Source of the DNA: Pandoraea norimbergensis
GTDB lineage: Bacteria > Pseudomonadota > Gammaproteobacteria > Burkholderiales > Burkholderiaceae
Assembly: GCF_001465545.3 (NCBI RefSeq)
Contig: NZ_CP013480.3
Location: forward strand, 2,604,001-2,668,000
DNA length: 64,000 nt
Reading direction: 5' to 3'
Below, piece by piece: positions 28,385 to 37,035 of the stretch. Position 1 is the stretch's first letter, and each line of letters starts with the position of its first letter. The notes under the pieces were generated by a model, which saw only the letters and a program-made list of their open reading frames with translations, had not been told where the DNA came from and did not search any database. Both the position numbers and the translations under genes were made by a program.

Positions 28385-29038
28385 TCACTCCGTGGCGGCC
28401 GAAGTGGAGAAGGCACGCCATTGATTCAGATGGCGATAGACGACGGCGCACAGGCCTTCGGCGTCACGATTGCGCAGCGTGTCGAGCATGGCGATGTGAT
28501 CGGCATTGCTGGCGCGCAGCGAGGCGACGGTGTCCCATGTTCCCGTGCGTCCCGGAATACCGCGCTCGCGGTTCTGGCGGATTTCTTCGGCAAGCAACGT
28601 GTTGCCCGCCATGGCGTAGAACGCCTCGTGCAGGCGAAAGTTGATGACGCGCAGTTCCTCGCGGCTGCCCACTTCGACGGCGGTGTCGAACTGTGCGACC
28701 AGAACGCCAAAGCTGTCGATCTGCTCCTGTGTGGCGCGCACGACGATCAAGCGGCAGGCCGCCAACTCCATGATGGTTCTGACTTCATAGAGCTGATCGC
28801 GTTGAATCGACGAATGGCTCGCAATGCGATAACCGCGATTCTGAATGTGTTCCAGCAGGCCGCGTACCGCCAGCTCGTTGAGTGCCATGCGCACTTCGAA
28901 ACGATTCGCCCCGTATCGCTGCTCGACATCCGTTTGCTTGAGCCAGTCGCCGGGCGAGTACTTCCCTGCGAATAGGTCGCTCCGGATCTCGCGACTGAGA
29001 TCGTTGAGGGAATCAAATGTGAGCGGGGTCGTTTCCAT
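28385..29038 (-). CDS. GntR-family (FadR/FCD) regulator of the 29-37 kb cluster
   Basis: 217 residues: winged-helix DNA-binding domain (GDWLKQTDVEQRYGANRFEVRMALNELAVRGLL, read in parts) and an FCD effector domain (MELAACRLIV, NFRLHEAFYAMAGN). It is followed on the same strand upstream by an aldolase gene, and its own start lies five bases from a copy of the AGTAGCC motif that recurs at two other promoters of the cluster. Autorepression and control of the cluster are inferred from this. Effector unknown, probably a carboxylic acid. Confidence 0.85.
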   Translation of the reverse strand: METTPLTFDSLNDLSREIRSDLFAGKYSPGDWLKQTDVEQRYGANRFEVRMALNELAVRGLLEHIQNRGYRIASHSSIQRDQLYEVRTIMELAACRLIVVRATQEQIDSFGVLVAQFDTAVEVGSREELRVINFRLHEAFYAMAGNTLLAEEIRQNRERGIPGRTGTWDTVASLRASNADHIAMLDTLRNRDAEGLCAVVYRHLNQWRAFSTSAATE

Positions 29039-29043
29039 TCGCC

Positions 29044-29060
29044 TTTAGTAGCCAATTTTG
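29044..29060. promoter_or_regulatory. AGTAGCC operator copy, GntR promoter
   Basis: TTTAGTAGCCAATTTTG lies directly upstream of the GntR start at 29038 and overlaps its ribosome-binding region. The same core occurs at 29893-29915 and 32716-32733. Confidence 0.6.
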
Positions 29061-29103
29061 TTCGCGGATTATAGCATCGGGCCGATGCCACTCCGCGACC
29101 GGT

Positions 29104-29871
29104 TCAAACGTTTTGGTGTGCCAACAACATGGCACCTTTGCGCAGAAATCCGACGTCACAGCCCAGCGTGACGAAGGCGTGCCCACGGGCGTACGCGTGC
29201 GCCGGCAACTCGTTCGGACGTAATGCCGAGCCCAGATAGGCGCCACTCGTGCGCACCTGCCGCTCCACCGAGTCGATGGCATCCTGCACTGCGGCATTCG
29301 CCATGTCGCTGCCGCAGCCGAGACTTTCGGCGAGATCGAGCGGGCCGACGAAGATCATGTCGAAAACGTTCTCGGCGAGGATCTCGGGCAGGGCATCGAC
29401 GCCACGGATGCTCTCGATCATGCCGATCAACAACAATTCCTGTTTCGCCTGCGCCCGATAGTCGGCAGCTTGCCCGCCCCATGCCGCTGCGCGCGACACG
29501 GTGTAGTGCGCCCCCCGTGTGCCGTCGGGCGGATACCACGCTGCGTTTGCCAACGCGCGGGTTTGTGCCGCCGATTCCACGTTCGGGAGCAAGAGGCCTT
29601 CGACCCCGGCGTCGAGCAAGGGTTTGATCACATGGGCGTCGTGCGCGGGCACTCTTGCGAGTACGGTGCTCGCCCCGGCCGCGCGAATGGCGCGGGTCTG
29701 TTCAACGGCAGTCTGAACGTGTCCGGCCGTGTGTTCGTGATCGATGATGAGTGCGTCGTAGCCCAACGTGCCGAGAATCTCCGCGGTGTCCGCGCTGGGG
29801 ACGAAAAGCCACGCACCCGCGCACGAGTGTCCTTCGGACAGGCGCTGCTTCAAGCGGTTAGGGCGAAACAT
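29104..29871 (-). CDS. HpcH/HpaI-family class II aldolase / citrate-lyase-like enzyme
   Basis: 255 residues, TIM-barrel pyruvate aldolase fold. Signature residues: DHEH (His45/His47), Arg73 in LARVPAHD, metal-binding Glu in IGMIES and Asp in VGPLDLAESLG. Relatives cleave 4-hydroxy-2-oxo acids to pyruvate and an aldehyde, or related malyl-CoA-like substrates. It is transcribed towards the GntR gene and away from the carbon-nitrogen hydrolase, and its promoter region holds two copies of the shared operator. It likely does the C-C cleavage step of the pathway. Confidence 0.85.
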   Translation of the reverse strand: MFRPNRLKQRLSEGHSCAGAWLFVPSADTAEILGTLGYDALIIDHEHTAGHVQTAVEQTRAIRAAGASTVLARVPAHDAHVIKPLLDAGVEGLLLPNVESAAQTRALANAAWYPPDGTRGAHYTVSRAAAWGGQAADYRAQAKQELLLIGMIESIRGVDALPEILAENVFDMIFVGPLDLAESLGCGSDMANAAVQDAIDSVERQVRTSGAYLGSALRPNELPAHAYARGHAFVTLGCDVGFLRKGAMLLAHQNV

Positions 29872-29892
29872 GGGGGACTCCTTGAAGACAAT

Positions 29893-29915
29893 AAATAGTA
29901 GCCAAAATAGTAGCC
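29893..29915. promoter_or_regulatory. Two direct copies of the AGTAGCC operator
   Basis: AAATAGTAGCC occurs at 29893-29903 and again at 29905-29915, a 12-bp period. The pair sits between the divergent aldolase (start 29871) and carbon-nitrogen hydrolase (start 29967). Confidence 0.65.
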
Positions 29916-29966
29916 TTTAACAATTCGGTCGTCTATCCTTGGAAACTCCTCACACCGGAGATTTCC

Positions 29967-30842
29967 ATGTCTGTGCTTACCCCTGTGCTCTCGACTCCCC
30001 CCGGCGGCCCGGTCCCCGAGCGCCTGCGCATAGCCTGCGTGCAGGTTTGCGCCCGCAACGACGTGAAAGAGAACGTTGCCGATACCGTTGCGTGGATTCG
30101 TCAGGCAGCGCTGGGCGGCGCACAACTTATCGCGCTGCCTGAAGCGGTCGACTATCTCGATGCCGACTTCCAACGCACGCGCGACTACGCCCGTGCGCCG
30201 TCCGAGCATTTCGCACTGGCGGCGTACCGGGCTGCGGCGCTCGATCTCAGCTGCTGGATTCTCGTCGGGTCGATCACGACGCGCGACGCTGACGGCGAAC
30301 TCGTCAATCGCAGCATGTTGATTTCGCCGCAGGGCGACGTGGTCTGTCATTACGACAAGATCCATCTCTTCGATGCGTTGCCGGGGTCGTCAAGTTTTAC
30401 CGAATCCAAGCTGTATAAACGCGGCGCGCGCGCACAGCTTTGGGACGGTCCGTGGGGCCGTCTGGGGTTCTCGATCTGCTATGACGTGCGCTTTCCGCAG
30501 TTGTATCGGGCGCTTGCGCAGGCAGGGGCCAACCTGATCGCGGTGCCGGCGGCCTTCATGAAAATCACGGGAGAAGCACACTGGCACACGCTGCTTCGCG
30601 CGCGGGCCATCGAGACCGGCTGTTACGTCATCGCGCCGGCCCAATGCGGGCATCACTATGGCGAGCGGTATAGCTTCGGGCACTCATTGATTGTTGACCC
30701 GTGGGGCGAGATTCTTGCCGATGGCGGTCTTGAGCCCGGTATCGTGATGGCCGACATCGATCCCGCGCGGGTCGATTGGGCGCGCACGAGCATTCCGAGC
30801 CTCGGACAAGACCGCAGCTTCGACGTGGCGGTGGGTGTATGA
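29967..30842 (+). CDS. Carbon-nitrogen hydrolase (nitrilase superfamily, Nit-like amidase)
   Basis: 291 residues with the Glu-Lys-Cys triad of the nitrilase superfamily: Glu59 in LPEAVDY, Lys131 in HYDKIHLFD and Cys171 in FSICYDVRFP. The FPQLYRALA segment after the Cys is typical of the Nit1/omega-amidase branch, which hydrolyses amides to acid and ammonia. It overlaps the next gene by 4 bases, so both are translationally coupled. The substrate is probably an amide made in or taken up for this pathway. Confidence 0.88.
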   Translation: MSVLTPVLSTPPGGPVPERLRIACVQVCARNDVKENVADTVAWIRQAALGGAQLIALPEAVDYLDADFQRTRDYARAPSEHFALAAYRAAALDLSCWILVGSITTRDADGELVNRSMLISPQGDVVCHYDKIHLFDALPGSSSFTESKLYKRGARAQLWDGPWGRLGFSICYDVRFPQLYRALAQAGANLIAVPAAFMKITGEAHWHTLLRARAIETGCYVIAPAQCGHHYGERYSFGHSLIVDPWGEILADGGLEPGIVMADIDPARVDWARTSIPSLGQDRSFDVAVGV

Positions 30843-31732
30843 CACGGCCATTCGAAACGGTGCGTGTGCGCCTTGCCGAAGGCTATGACGTTCAGGCGTA
30901 CGTTTGCGGCGATTTGTCGGCCGCCGGCACGCGCATATTGTTCGGCTTGAATGGCGGACCGGGGCTGCCCAGCGAGTATCTGCGCGAAGGCCATGCGTGG
31001 TTAGCCGACGAGGGGTTTGCGCTGGTGTTCTACGATCAGTTGGGCTGCGGGGCGTCGGATCGTCCGGAGGATGAACGGTTGTGGACGTTGGCCCGCTATG
31101 TGGAAGAAGTCGAACAAGTGCGTGCTGTGCTGGGTATCGGGCGATTCCATCTGTTGGGGCACTCCTGGGGAACGTGGCTCGGCACCGAGTACTGCCTGAC
31201 ATATCCCGAGCGTGTCGCCAGCTATATCGTTGCCGACGGGGCCTGCGACATTCCGCATCTGCGCACGGAACTGGAGCGCCTACGCGCAGCGCTCGGTGCG
31301 GAAACGGTCGCGATGATGCGGCATCACGAGGCGGCGGGCACGCTGACCCATCCTGAATACGCCGCTGCGTTGACCCTCCTGAACTATCGTCACGTGTGCC
31401 GCTTGCCCGTCTGGCCGGAGGCACTGACGCGTTCGCTGGCGCAGTGGAACGAAGGCCCTTACCGCACGATGCAGGGGCCGAACGAGTTCACCTATACCGG
31501 CAACATGCGCGAGTGGAACCGGGTGCCGGACATGCATGGCATCACGGCACCGGCGCTGGTGATCTGCGGCGCGTTCGACGAACTGACGCCGGCGTGCTCG
31601 CGAGCGATGTACGAGGCGATGCCGAATGCGCAACTGGAAGTACTGGAAGACGCTTCGCACATGCCTTTCTACGAAACCCCAGCGGTGTACCGCCACGTGG
31701 TCGGCATGTTCCTGAAGGCGCAGCCGGTGTAA
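30839..31732 (+). CDS. Alpha/beta hydrolase, proline-iminopeptidase-like
   Basis: 297 residues starting at the ATG inside the previous stop. It has NGGPGLPS near residue 38 (HGGPG-type oxyanion motif of proline iminopeptidases), DQLGCGASD, nucleophile Ser109 in GHSWGTW, an Asp in GAFDELTP and His in DASHMPFYE. The family releases N-terminal residues from short peptides or cleaves amide and ester bonds in small molecules. Given its partners, an amino-acid amide or ester substrate is likely. Confidence 0.85.
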   Translation: MTRPFETVRVRLAEGYDVQAYVCGDLSAAGTRILFGLNGGPGLPSEYLREGHAWLADEGFALVFYDQLGCGASDRPEDERLWTLARYVEEVEQVRAVLGIGRFHLLGHSWGTWLGTEYCLTYPERVASYIVADGACDIPHLRTELERLRAALGAETVAMMRHHEAAGTLTHPEYAAALTLLNYRHVCRLPVWPEALTRSLAQWNEGPYRTMQGPNEFTYTGNMREWNRVPDMHGITAPALVICGAFDELTPACSRAMYEAMPNAQLEVLEDASHMPFYETPAVYRHVVGMFLKAQPV

Positions 31733-31773
31733 GCATGGGCGGGGCCGTCGATTGACGGCCCCCGACACGTGGA

Positions 31774-32583
31774 TCAGCGCGAGACCGTGGCGAAGAAAGC
31801 CTGTGCCGCATCGACCAGCGGTTCCATTTCATGACGCACGCCGGGCAACGCCTCGTATCGCGTGTCGATGCCCAGCGCGACCATAGCGTCATACAGACGG
31901 CGCAATCGCTCGACGCGTGTCTTGCCGAGGGCATCGGCACCCGGCATCCAGTACGGGTGCGACGGACTCTGGATCATGCCTTGCGGGTTGATGTCATCGG
32001 CACCGACGACCAAATGCATGACGATGCTTTTGAGCGCAGCCCAATCGACCGGCCGACCAAAGCGCTTTTCAAAATCCTGCAAGCCGACCCACCACGGATG
32101 CTCCGCATCGGGCAACGTGATCCCGCCGGGCGCTGCAATCGACGCGGCCCGCACGCGCGAGGCGTGCCCATACAGAAAGCGATGGGCGAAATGCGCGCCG
32201 CCCGAAAACCCGAACACCAGCATGCGATCCGCCGACACGTCGTAGGCATACGCCACCTCGTCGATCATGTCTTTGGCGATGAGATCGTAGCGAAGGTCGC
32301 CCTGCGCCAGATATTTATAGGCATCGATATTGTCGTCGCCCGTCATCCCCGCAGGGAACAACGGCGCCAGCACGATGCAGTTGTCGCGCTCGGCGAAGTC
32401 GGCAAAGCGATCGCGCAGCCGCTGGTTGGCGCGCTCGGTGCCGTGCACGGCGAGCAAGATCCGGCAGCGTGGCCGGGCCGGGTCGGCATAGCCGCGCGGC
32501 ACATACAGACAGTATGAAAAGCGCGGGTCCAGGCGGCACGAGAACGACATCGTCGGCCCGACGTGATATGGCGTGATCTTCAC
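31774..32583 (-). CDS. Alpha/beta hydrolase, esterase/depolymerase-like
   Basis: 269 residues from a GTG at 32583 with AAAGGA about eight bases upstream. Nucleophile Ser127 in VFGFSGGAHF, acid in VVGADDIN and His in GVRHEMEP. LLAVHGTERANQRLR carries the oxyanion HG. No signal peptide, so probably cytoplasmic. It lies in opposite orientation inside the cluster and shares the promoter region at 32584-32879 with the ABC transporter, including the third operator copy. Confidence 0.8.
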   Translation of the reverse strand: MKITPYHVGPTMSFSCRLDPRFSYCLYVPRGYADPARPRCRILLAVHGTERANQRLRDRFADFAERDNCIVLAPLFPAGMTGDDNIDAYKYLAQGDLRYDLIAKDMIDEVAYAYDVSADRMLVFGFSGGAHFAHRFLYGHASRVRAASIAAPGGITLPDAEHPWWVGLQDFEKRFGRPVDWAALKSIVMHLVVGADDINPQGMIQSPSHPYWMPGADALGKTRVERLRRLYDAMVALGIDTRYEALPGVRHEMEPLVDAAQAFFATVSR

Positions 32584-32715
32584 GAACGGTGATCCTTTCC
32601 GTAGGGAGGGTGAAGGAAGAACAGGGCAGCGTCGCTGAGGCATGGCCATACGCGTCGTCACGTATTAGGGATACCCCGGGGTCGCATCGCTTATTGAACG
32701 GTTGTGAGTGTATCT

Positions 32716-32733
32716 CAAATTGGCTACTATTTG
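32716..32733. promoter_or_regulatory. AGTAGCC operator copy, esterase/ABC transporter promoter
   Basis: CAAATTGGCTACTATTTG: the reverse complement contains AGTAGCC, and the ends CAAAT and ATTTG form a palindrome with an 8-base core. It lies between the divergent esterase (32583) and the binding-protein gene (32880). Confidence 0.62.
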
Positions 32734-32879
32734 CATCAAGGTGATCTTGCGATGAAATGGCAGGGTCTCGAAGTTCTGGGATGTTCTGGAATTTGGCAGG
32801 CTATCGATTGGAGGAGCAGTTGAAAGCGAATAACGAAGGTAAGAACGGCAAGCCGCCGGAAGGGGTTGTGTGCAAGGCC

Positions 32880-34004
32880 ATGCCCGACGCCACGCGTCGC
32901 CGTCTGTTGACGGCGGGAGTGGCGGGAATGGTGGGCGTGGCGGGCACGGTCAGCGGATTCGGCTGGGTGGGTAGCGGCACGGCGTTCGCAGCACCGGCCG
33001 CGGCCGATCTGGAGACGAAGGCGCGCGGCGAGCAGGGCGTGCTGATTTACTCGAATTTGTCGAACGCCAACATGGCGCCGTTTCTCGCCGGATTGCGCGC
33101 GAAGTATCCGTGGCTCAAGGTCGATGCGCTGCATCTGGGACCGGCCGAAGTGTTCGAGCGCTATTACAGCGAGTCGTCGGTCGGACGCCGCAGCGCCGAC
33201 CTGATCATCACGGCCGCGCCGGATGCGTGGCTGCGCTTTCATGAGAAAGACGGCATCGAGCCCTACAACGTGCCCGACGCTGGCGCGCTGCCTGCATGGA
33301 GCAAGCCGCTGCCCGGGCTTTATACGTTTTCGACCGATCCGTTGGTGATGGTCTACAACAAGCTGCTGTTGCCGCCGGACAAGCGTCCCCAGTCCATGGC
33401 TGATCTCGCACGGCTGAGCCAGCAATTCCCCGGTCTGTTCAATCGCAAGATCACCACGTACGACGCTGCCAAGCATGCGTTCGCGTATGTATTGCAATGG
33501 ACTTATGCACGCGAGCGCGGCTGGCCGGCGCTGGAAGGCGTGGCCCGCGCCACGCAACTGGAGAGCAGCGGGGCGACTATGATCGAGAAGGTGACCACCG
33601 GCGAGTACTCGGCGGTGTACTTCGCATCAGGCGCCACCTTCTTCGAACGGTTGCGGCAGGAAAAGCGCGGCGACATTCTCGGCTGGAACCTGATCAAGGA
33701 CGGCACACCGCTCATGCCGCGCGGCATGGCGATCACGCGGCGCTCGCAGAGCAAGGCGTCCGCGAGTCTGGTGATGAACTGGCTGCTGTCGCACGACGGG
33801 CAGGTGAGCATTGCGAATGGCGGCCTCGTGCCGTATCGCAGCGACGTGAATCCGAATGAAGTGCCGGTGATTACCTACGCGCAGATCGTCGAGCAACTGG
33901 GGGCGAAGAACGTCATCCAGATTGGCTACCCCCCCGAGATGTTGCGTGAGCAGCCGGCGTTCGTCGCCAAGTGGCAAGCCACGTTCACCGGCGGGAGGAA
34001 GTGA
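32880..34004 (+). CDS. ABC transporter extracellular solute-binding protein (Fe3+/polyamine-like)
   Basis: 374 residues from ATG 32880, beginning with a twin-arginine-like signal (ATRRRLLTAGVAG) and a long hydrophobic part. A TTG at 32820 with GGAGGAG just upstream is an alternative start. The mature domain (GVLIYSNLSNANMAPFLAGLR, ADLIITAAPDAWLRF, TGEYSAVYFASGATFF) belongs to the family-1/FbpA-type binding proteins. Ligand may be an organic acid or phosphonate rather than iron, considering the catabolic setting. The permease follows after 2 bases. Confidence 0.82.
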   Translation: MPDATRRRLLTAGVAGMVGVAGTVSGFGWVGSGTAFAAPAAADLETKARGEQGVLIYSNLSNANMAPFLAGLRAKYPWLKVDALHLGPAEVFERYYSESSVGRRSADLIITAAPDAWLRFHEKDGIEPYNVPDAGALPAWSKPLPGLYTFSTDPLVMVYNKLLLPPDKRPQSMADLARLSQQFPGLFNRKITTYDAAKHAFAYVLQWTYARERGWPALEGVARATQLESSGATMIEKVTTGEYSAVYFASGATFFERLRQEKRGDILGWNLIKDGTPLMPRGMAITRRSQSKASASLVMNWLLSHDGQVSIANGGLVPYRSDVNPNEVPVITYAQIVEQLGAKNVIQIGYPPEMLREQPAFVAKWQATFTGGRK

Positions 34005-34006
34005 GC

Positions 34007-35722
34007 ATGGCATCGCTCGCCAATGTGTTGCCGGAAGGTGGCACGCGCCGCCGCATCGACCCCGAGCGCTGGGTGCCGCGATTCGTGTTTGTCGCAGTCT
34101 TGTTGCTCGTGGCAACGCCGCTGTGCCTGATCGTCTATCAATCGCTGATCGACCGCCCGTTGTACGACGGGCACGGCGTGCTGACTTCGCAGAACTACAG
34201 CGGGTTGCTGACCAGCCGCGCATTTCTTGAGGCCGCGGCCAACTCGTTCTATCTGGCGGTCGTGTCGACGATAGTCGCCACGGTCGTGGGCGTGCTAGGT
34301 GCGTTCTGTTTTACGCGGCTCGAACTGCCCGGCCAGCGCTGGCTGCGCGGCGTGATGGCGCTGCCTGTCTATCTGTCGCAGCTTGTGTTGGCGTTCGGCT
34401 GGTATGTGCTGTACGGGCCGTCGGGCTATGTGACGTTGGCCGTGCAGCGCTGGCTGTCGGATACGCCATGGAATCTGTACTCGATTCTCGGCATGGGCGT
34501 ACTGGCCGGGGTATCGCAGGCACCGTACGTCACGGTGTTGTGTTCAAGCGCGTTGTCTCTCTCTAACGGTTCGCTGGAAGATGCCGCCCGCACCACGGGG
34601 GCGAGGCCGTGGCGGGTGATGACCACGATCACGTTGCCGCTCATGCGTCCGTCGATCTTCTACAGCGCGCTGCTGGCGTTCGTGGGCGGCTTGGAGCTGT
34701 TGTCGATTCCGTTGATCTTCGGCGCACCGTCGAATCTGGAATTCTTCACCACGTTCCTGTACCGCGAAGCACTGGGCCAGACATCACCGAACTACGGCAT
34801 GTTGGGGGCGGCAGCGGTCTACATGCTGATCTGTGTGGCGCTGCTGGTCATCGTGCAGCAACGCATGCTGGGCAACACGCAGCGCTTTGTCACCTTGCGC
34901 GGCAAAGCGCAACGGCACCGGGCGACGCGCGTTGGCGGCTGGCGATTCGTGATCGCTGCGCTCTGGTGGCTGTACCTCGCCATTAGCGTGCTGCTGCCGA
35001 TTGCCGGGTTGGTCGCGCGCTCAGCGGTGCAGTTCCTGAGTCCGTTGGTGTCACCGCTGGATTATCTGACGGCATCGAACTACCAGCAGCTCTTCACGCA
35101 GTCGGAATACTGGCACGCCATCACCAACAGCCTTTTTGTGGCCGGCATCGGTGCGGCATTGGCGACGGCGTTCGTAGCACTCGTGGTGCTTTGTGTGCAG
35201 CGCTCGAACTTCCGCTGGCGGCGTTCGCTGGAAGTGTTGTGTCTGGCGCCGCGCGCCGTGCCCGGCATTGTGGTCGGTATCGGCTTCCTCTGGCTTACCT
35301 TGTGGCTGCCCGGCATGGGCGTGCTCTACGGCACGTTGTGGCTGCTCATCATCGCGTTTTCGATGCGCAACCTGCCGACGGCCTTCGCGGCGATGGCACC
35401 CACATTCATGCAGATCGGTCGCGAACTCGATCAAGCCTCGCGTGCCTGTGGTGCCACGTGGTGGCAGACGAGCCGCAACATCGTGCTGCCGCTGGGACGC
35501 CGCGCGATGGCCAGTAGTTATCTGCTGCTGTTCGTGAGTTTTCTGAAGGAGTACGCCGCTGCCGTGTTTCTGGTCGCGCCGACGAGTCAGGTCATCGGCC
35601 CGACCATGTTGCGGCTGTGGACCAATGGCGATTTCGGACCGGTGGCGGCGCTGTCGATCGTGCAACTGTTGCTGACCTTGGCGCTGGTAATGGTCGCCAA
35701 GACGCTTGGAAAGGGTAAATAA
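34007..35722 (+). CDS. ABC transporter permease, two fused permease domains
   Basis: 571 residues, about twelve membrane helices in two halves, each with its own EAA loop (DAARTTGARPWRVMTTITLPL in the first; QASRACGATWWQTSRNIVLPL in the second, both slightly shortened here). This is the FbpB/ThiP type, where a single polypeptide replaces the permease dimer. It starts two bases after the binding-protein stop and ends one base before the ATPase start. Confidence 0.9.
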   Translation: MASLANVLPEGGTRRRIDPERWVPRFVFVAVLLLVATPLCLIVYQSLIDRPLYDGHGVLTSQNYSGLLTSRAFLEAAANSFYLAVVSTIVATVVGVLGAFCFTRLELPGQRWLRGVMALPVYLSQLVLAFGWYVLYGPSGYVTLAVQRWLSDTPWNLYSILGMGVLAGVSQAPYVTVLCSSALSLSNGSLEDAARTTGARPWRVMTTITLPLMRPSIFYSALLAFVGGLELLSIPLIFGAPSNLEFFTTFLYREALGQTSPNYGMLGAAAVYMLICVALLVIVQQRMLGNTQRFVTLRGKAQRHRATRVGGWRFVIAALWWLYLAISVLLPIAGLVARSAVQFLSPLVSPLDYLTASNYQQLFTQSEYWHAITNSLFVAGIGAALATAFVALVVLCVQRSNFRWRRSLEVLCLAPRAVPGIVVGIGFLWLTLWLPGMGVLYGTLWLLIIAFSMRNLPTAFAAMAPTFMQIGRELDQASRACGATWWQTSRNIVLPLGRRAMASSYLLLFVSFLKEYAAAVFLVAPTSQVIGPTMLRLWTNGDFGPVAALSIVQLLLTLALVMVAKTLGKGK

Positions 35723-35723
35723 C

Positions 35724-36809
35724 ATGGCTGCATTGCAAATCGACTCGTTGTGCAAGCGTCACGGCGATGTCGACATTCTGAAGAACGTTTCGCTGGAAGT
35801 TCGCGACGGCGAATTTCTGACGCTGCTCGGGCCCAGTGGTTGCGGCAAGTCCACCACGTTGTTCTCGATTGCCGGGCTTGAAACGCCGACGAGCGGGCGC
35901 ATCACGCTTGGCCCAGTACGGCTTTTCGATCGCGACGAGAACATCGAGCTTGCCCCCGAGGCCCGCAATTGTGGCCTTGTCTTTCAGTCGTACGCGCTCT
36001 GGCCGCACATGACCGTGCGGGAGAACGTGGCGTATCCATTGCGCCTTCGCGGCGTGCGCAAGGCCGTGCTCGATCAGAAAGTGGACGACGCGCTCGGGCT
36101 GGTCGAAATGCTGTCACTGGCCCAGCGCTATCCGCACGAACTTTCCGGCGGGCAGCAGCAACGCGTCGCACTGGCTCGGACGCTGGTCTATGAGCCGACG
36201 TTGTTGCTGTTGGACGAGCCGCTCTCTAATCTCGATTCGACGTTGCGACTGCGCGCGCGGGGCTGGTTGCGGGAGTTGCAGCGCCGGCTGCGGATCACGA
36301 CCGTGTATGTGACGCACGATCAGGACGAAGCGCTTTCGTTGAGCGACCGCATCGCGGTCATGAGCGCGGGCCGGATCGTACAGATCGGTACGCCGCGCGA
36401 AATCTATCAAGCCCCGCGCAACCCGTTTGTGGCGGACTTTGTCGGGCACAGCAATCTGCTGTCGTGCACCGTCGAGTCGGTCGGTGTGGCGGGCGAGCGG
36501 ACCGTGCGCTTGGCTGACGGGCAGTTGTTGCGCGCGCAGACCGGCACGGTGGCACAGGGCAGTGAGGCACAAATCGCGATTCGAGCCGATCACGTGGAGA
36601 TCGTCGATACGAACGACACGCTGCCGAACGTGATTCGCGGCAACGTGCTGCAACGCGACTTTCTTGGCACGCATATGGAGTATCTCGTCGCCATTGGCAG
36701 TGCCGAAGTGCGTGTGCGCGCGGCGCGCGAGATTCAGACGGACAGGGTCTGGCTGCACTTGCCGCAGGACCGCTGCATGCTTTTCGATGCGCCGTCCGTA
36801 CTCGCCTAG
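35724..36809 (+). CDS. ABC transporter ATPase (Fe3+/polyamine type)
   Basis: 361 residues. Walker A GPSGCGKST, Q-loop VFQSYALWPHM, signature LSGGQQQRVALA, Walker B LLLLDEPLSNLD, switch His in VTHDQDEAL. The last 110 residues form the TOBE regulatory domain of the PotA/FbpC subfamily. It starts immediately after the permease and completes the transporter. Confidence 0.93.
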   Translation: MAALQIDSLCKRHGDVDILKNVSLEVRDGEFLTLLGPSGCGKSTTLFSIAGLETPTSGRITLGPVRLFDRDENIELAPEARNCGLVFQSYALWPHMTVRENVAYPLRLRGVRKAVLDQKVDDALGLVEMLSLAQRYPHELSGGQQQRVALARTLVYEPTLLLLDEPLSNLDSTLRLRARGWLRELQRRLRITTVYVTHDQDEALSLSDRIAVMSAGRIVQIGTPREIYQAPRNPFVADFVGHSNLLSCTVESVGVAGERTVRLADGQLLRAQTGTVAQGSEAQIAIRADHVEIVDTNDTLPNVIRGNVLQRDFLGTHMEYLVAIGSAEVRVRAAREIQTDRVWLHLPQDRCMLFDAPSVLA

Positions 36810-36922
36810 TGGGCCCGGACGTGTTCGCGCAACAGCTATTCGCGCTTGCCGCCAGCGGTGGCGACACGCGTGGGTAGGGTAGGGGTAGTTGTTTTTGGCA
36901 GCAGGTGCCGCATGCCTTCGCT

Positions 36923-36947
36923 CCCGACATCAGGGCGCCCTGTCGGG
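36923..36947. repeat. Near-perfect inverted repeat before porin gene
   Basis: CCCGA-CAT-CAGGGCGCCCTG-TCGGG: outer arms pair around a perfect 12-bp palindrome with a three-base bulge. Located in the 226-base gap between the ATPase and the porin. It could be an operator, or part of transcript termination after the transporter operon; no U-run follows. Confidence 0.4.
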
Positions 36948-37035
36948 GGCGTTGGCAGGCGCATTTCTCTTCTCGCTCGTGACCCGTGGTGTTTTCACGG
37001 CGATCGATTGTTTTTATCAATTAGGACTGCGTATT

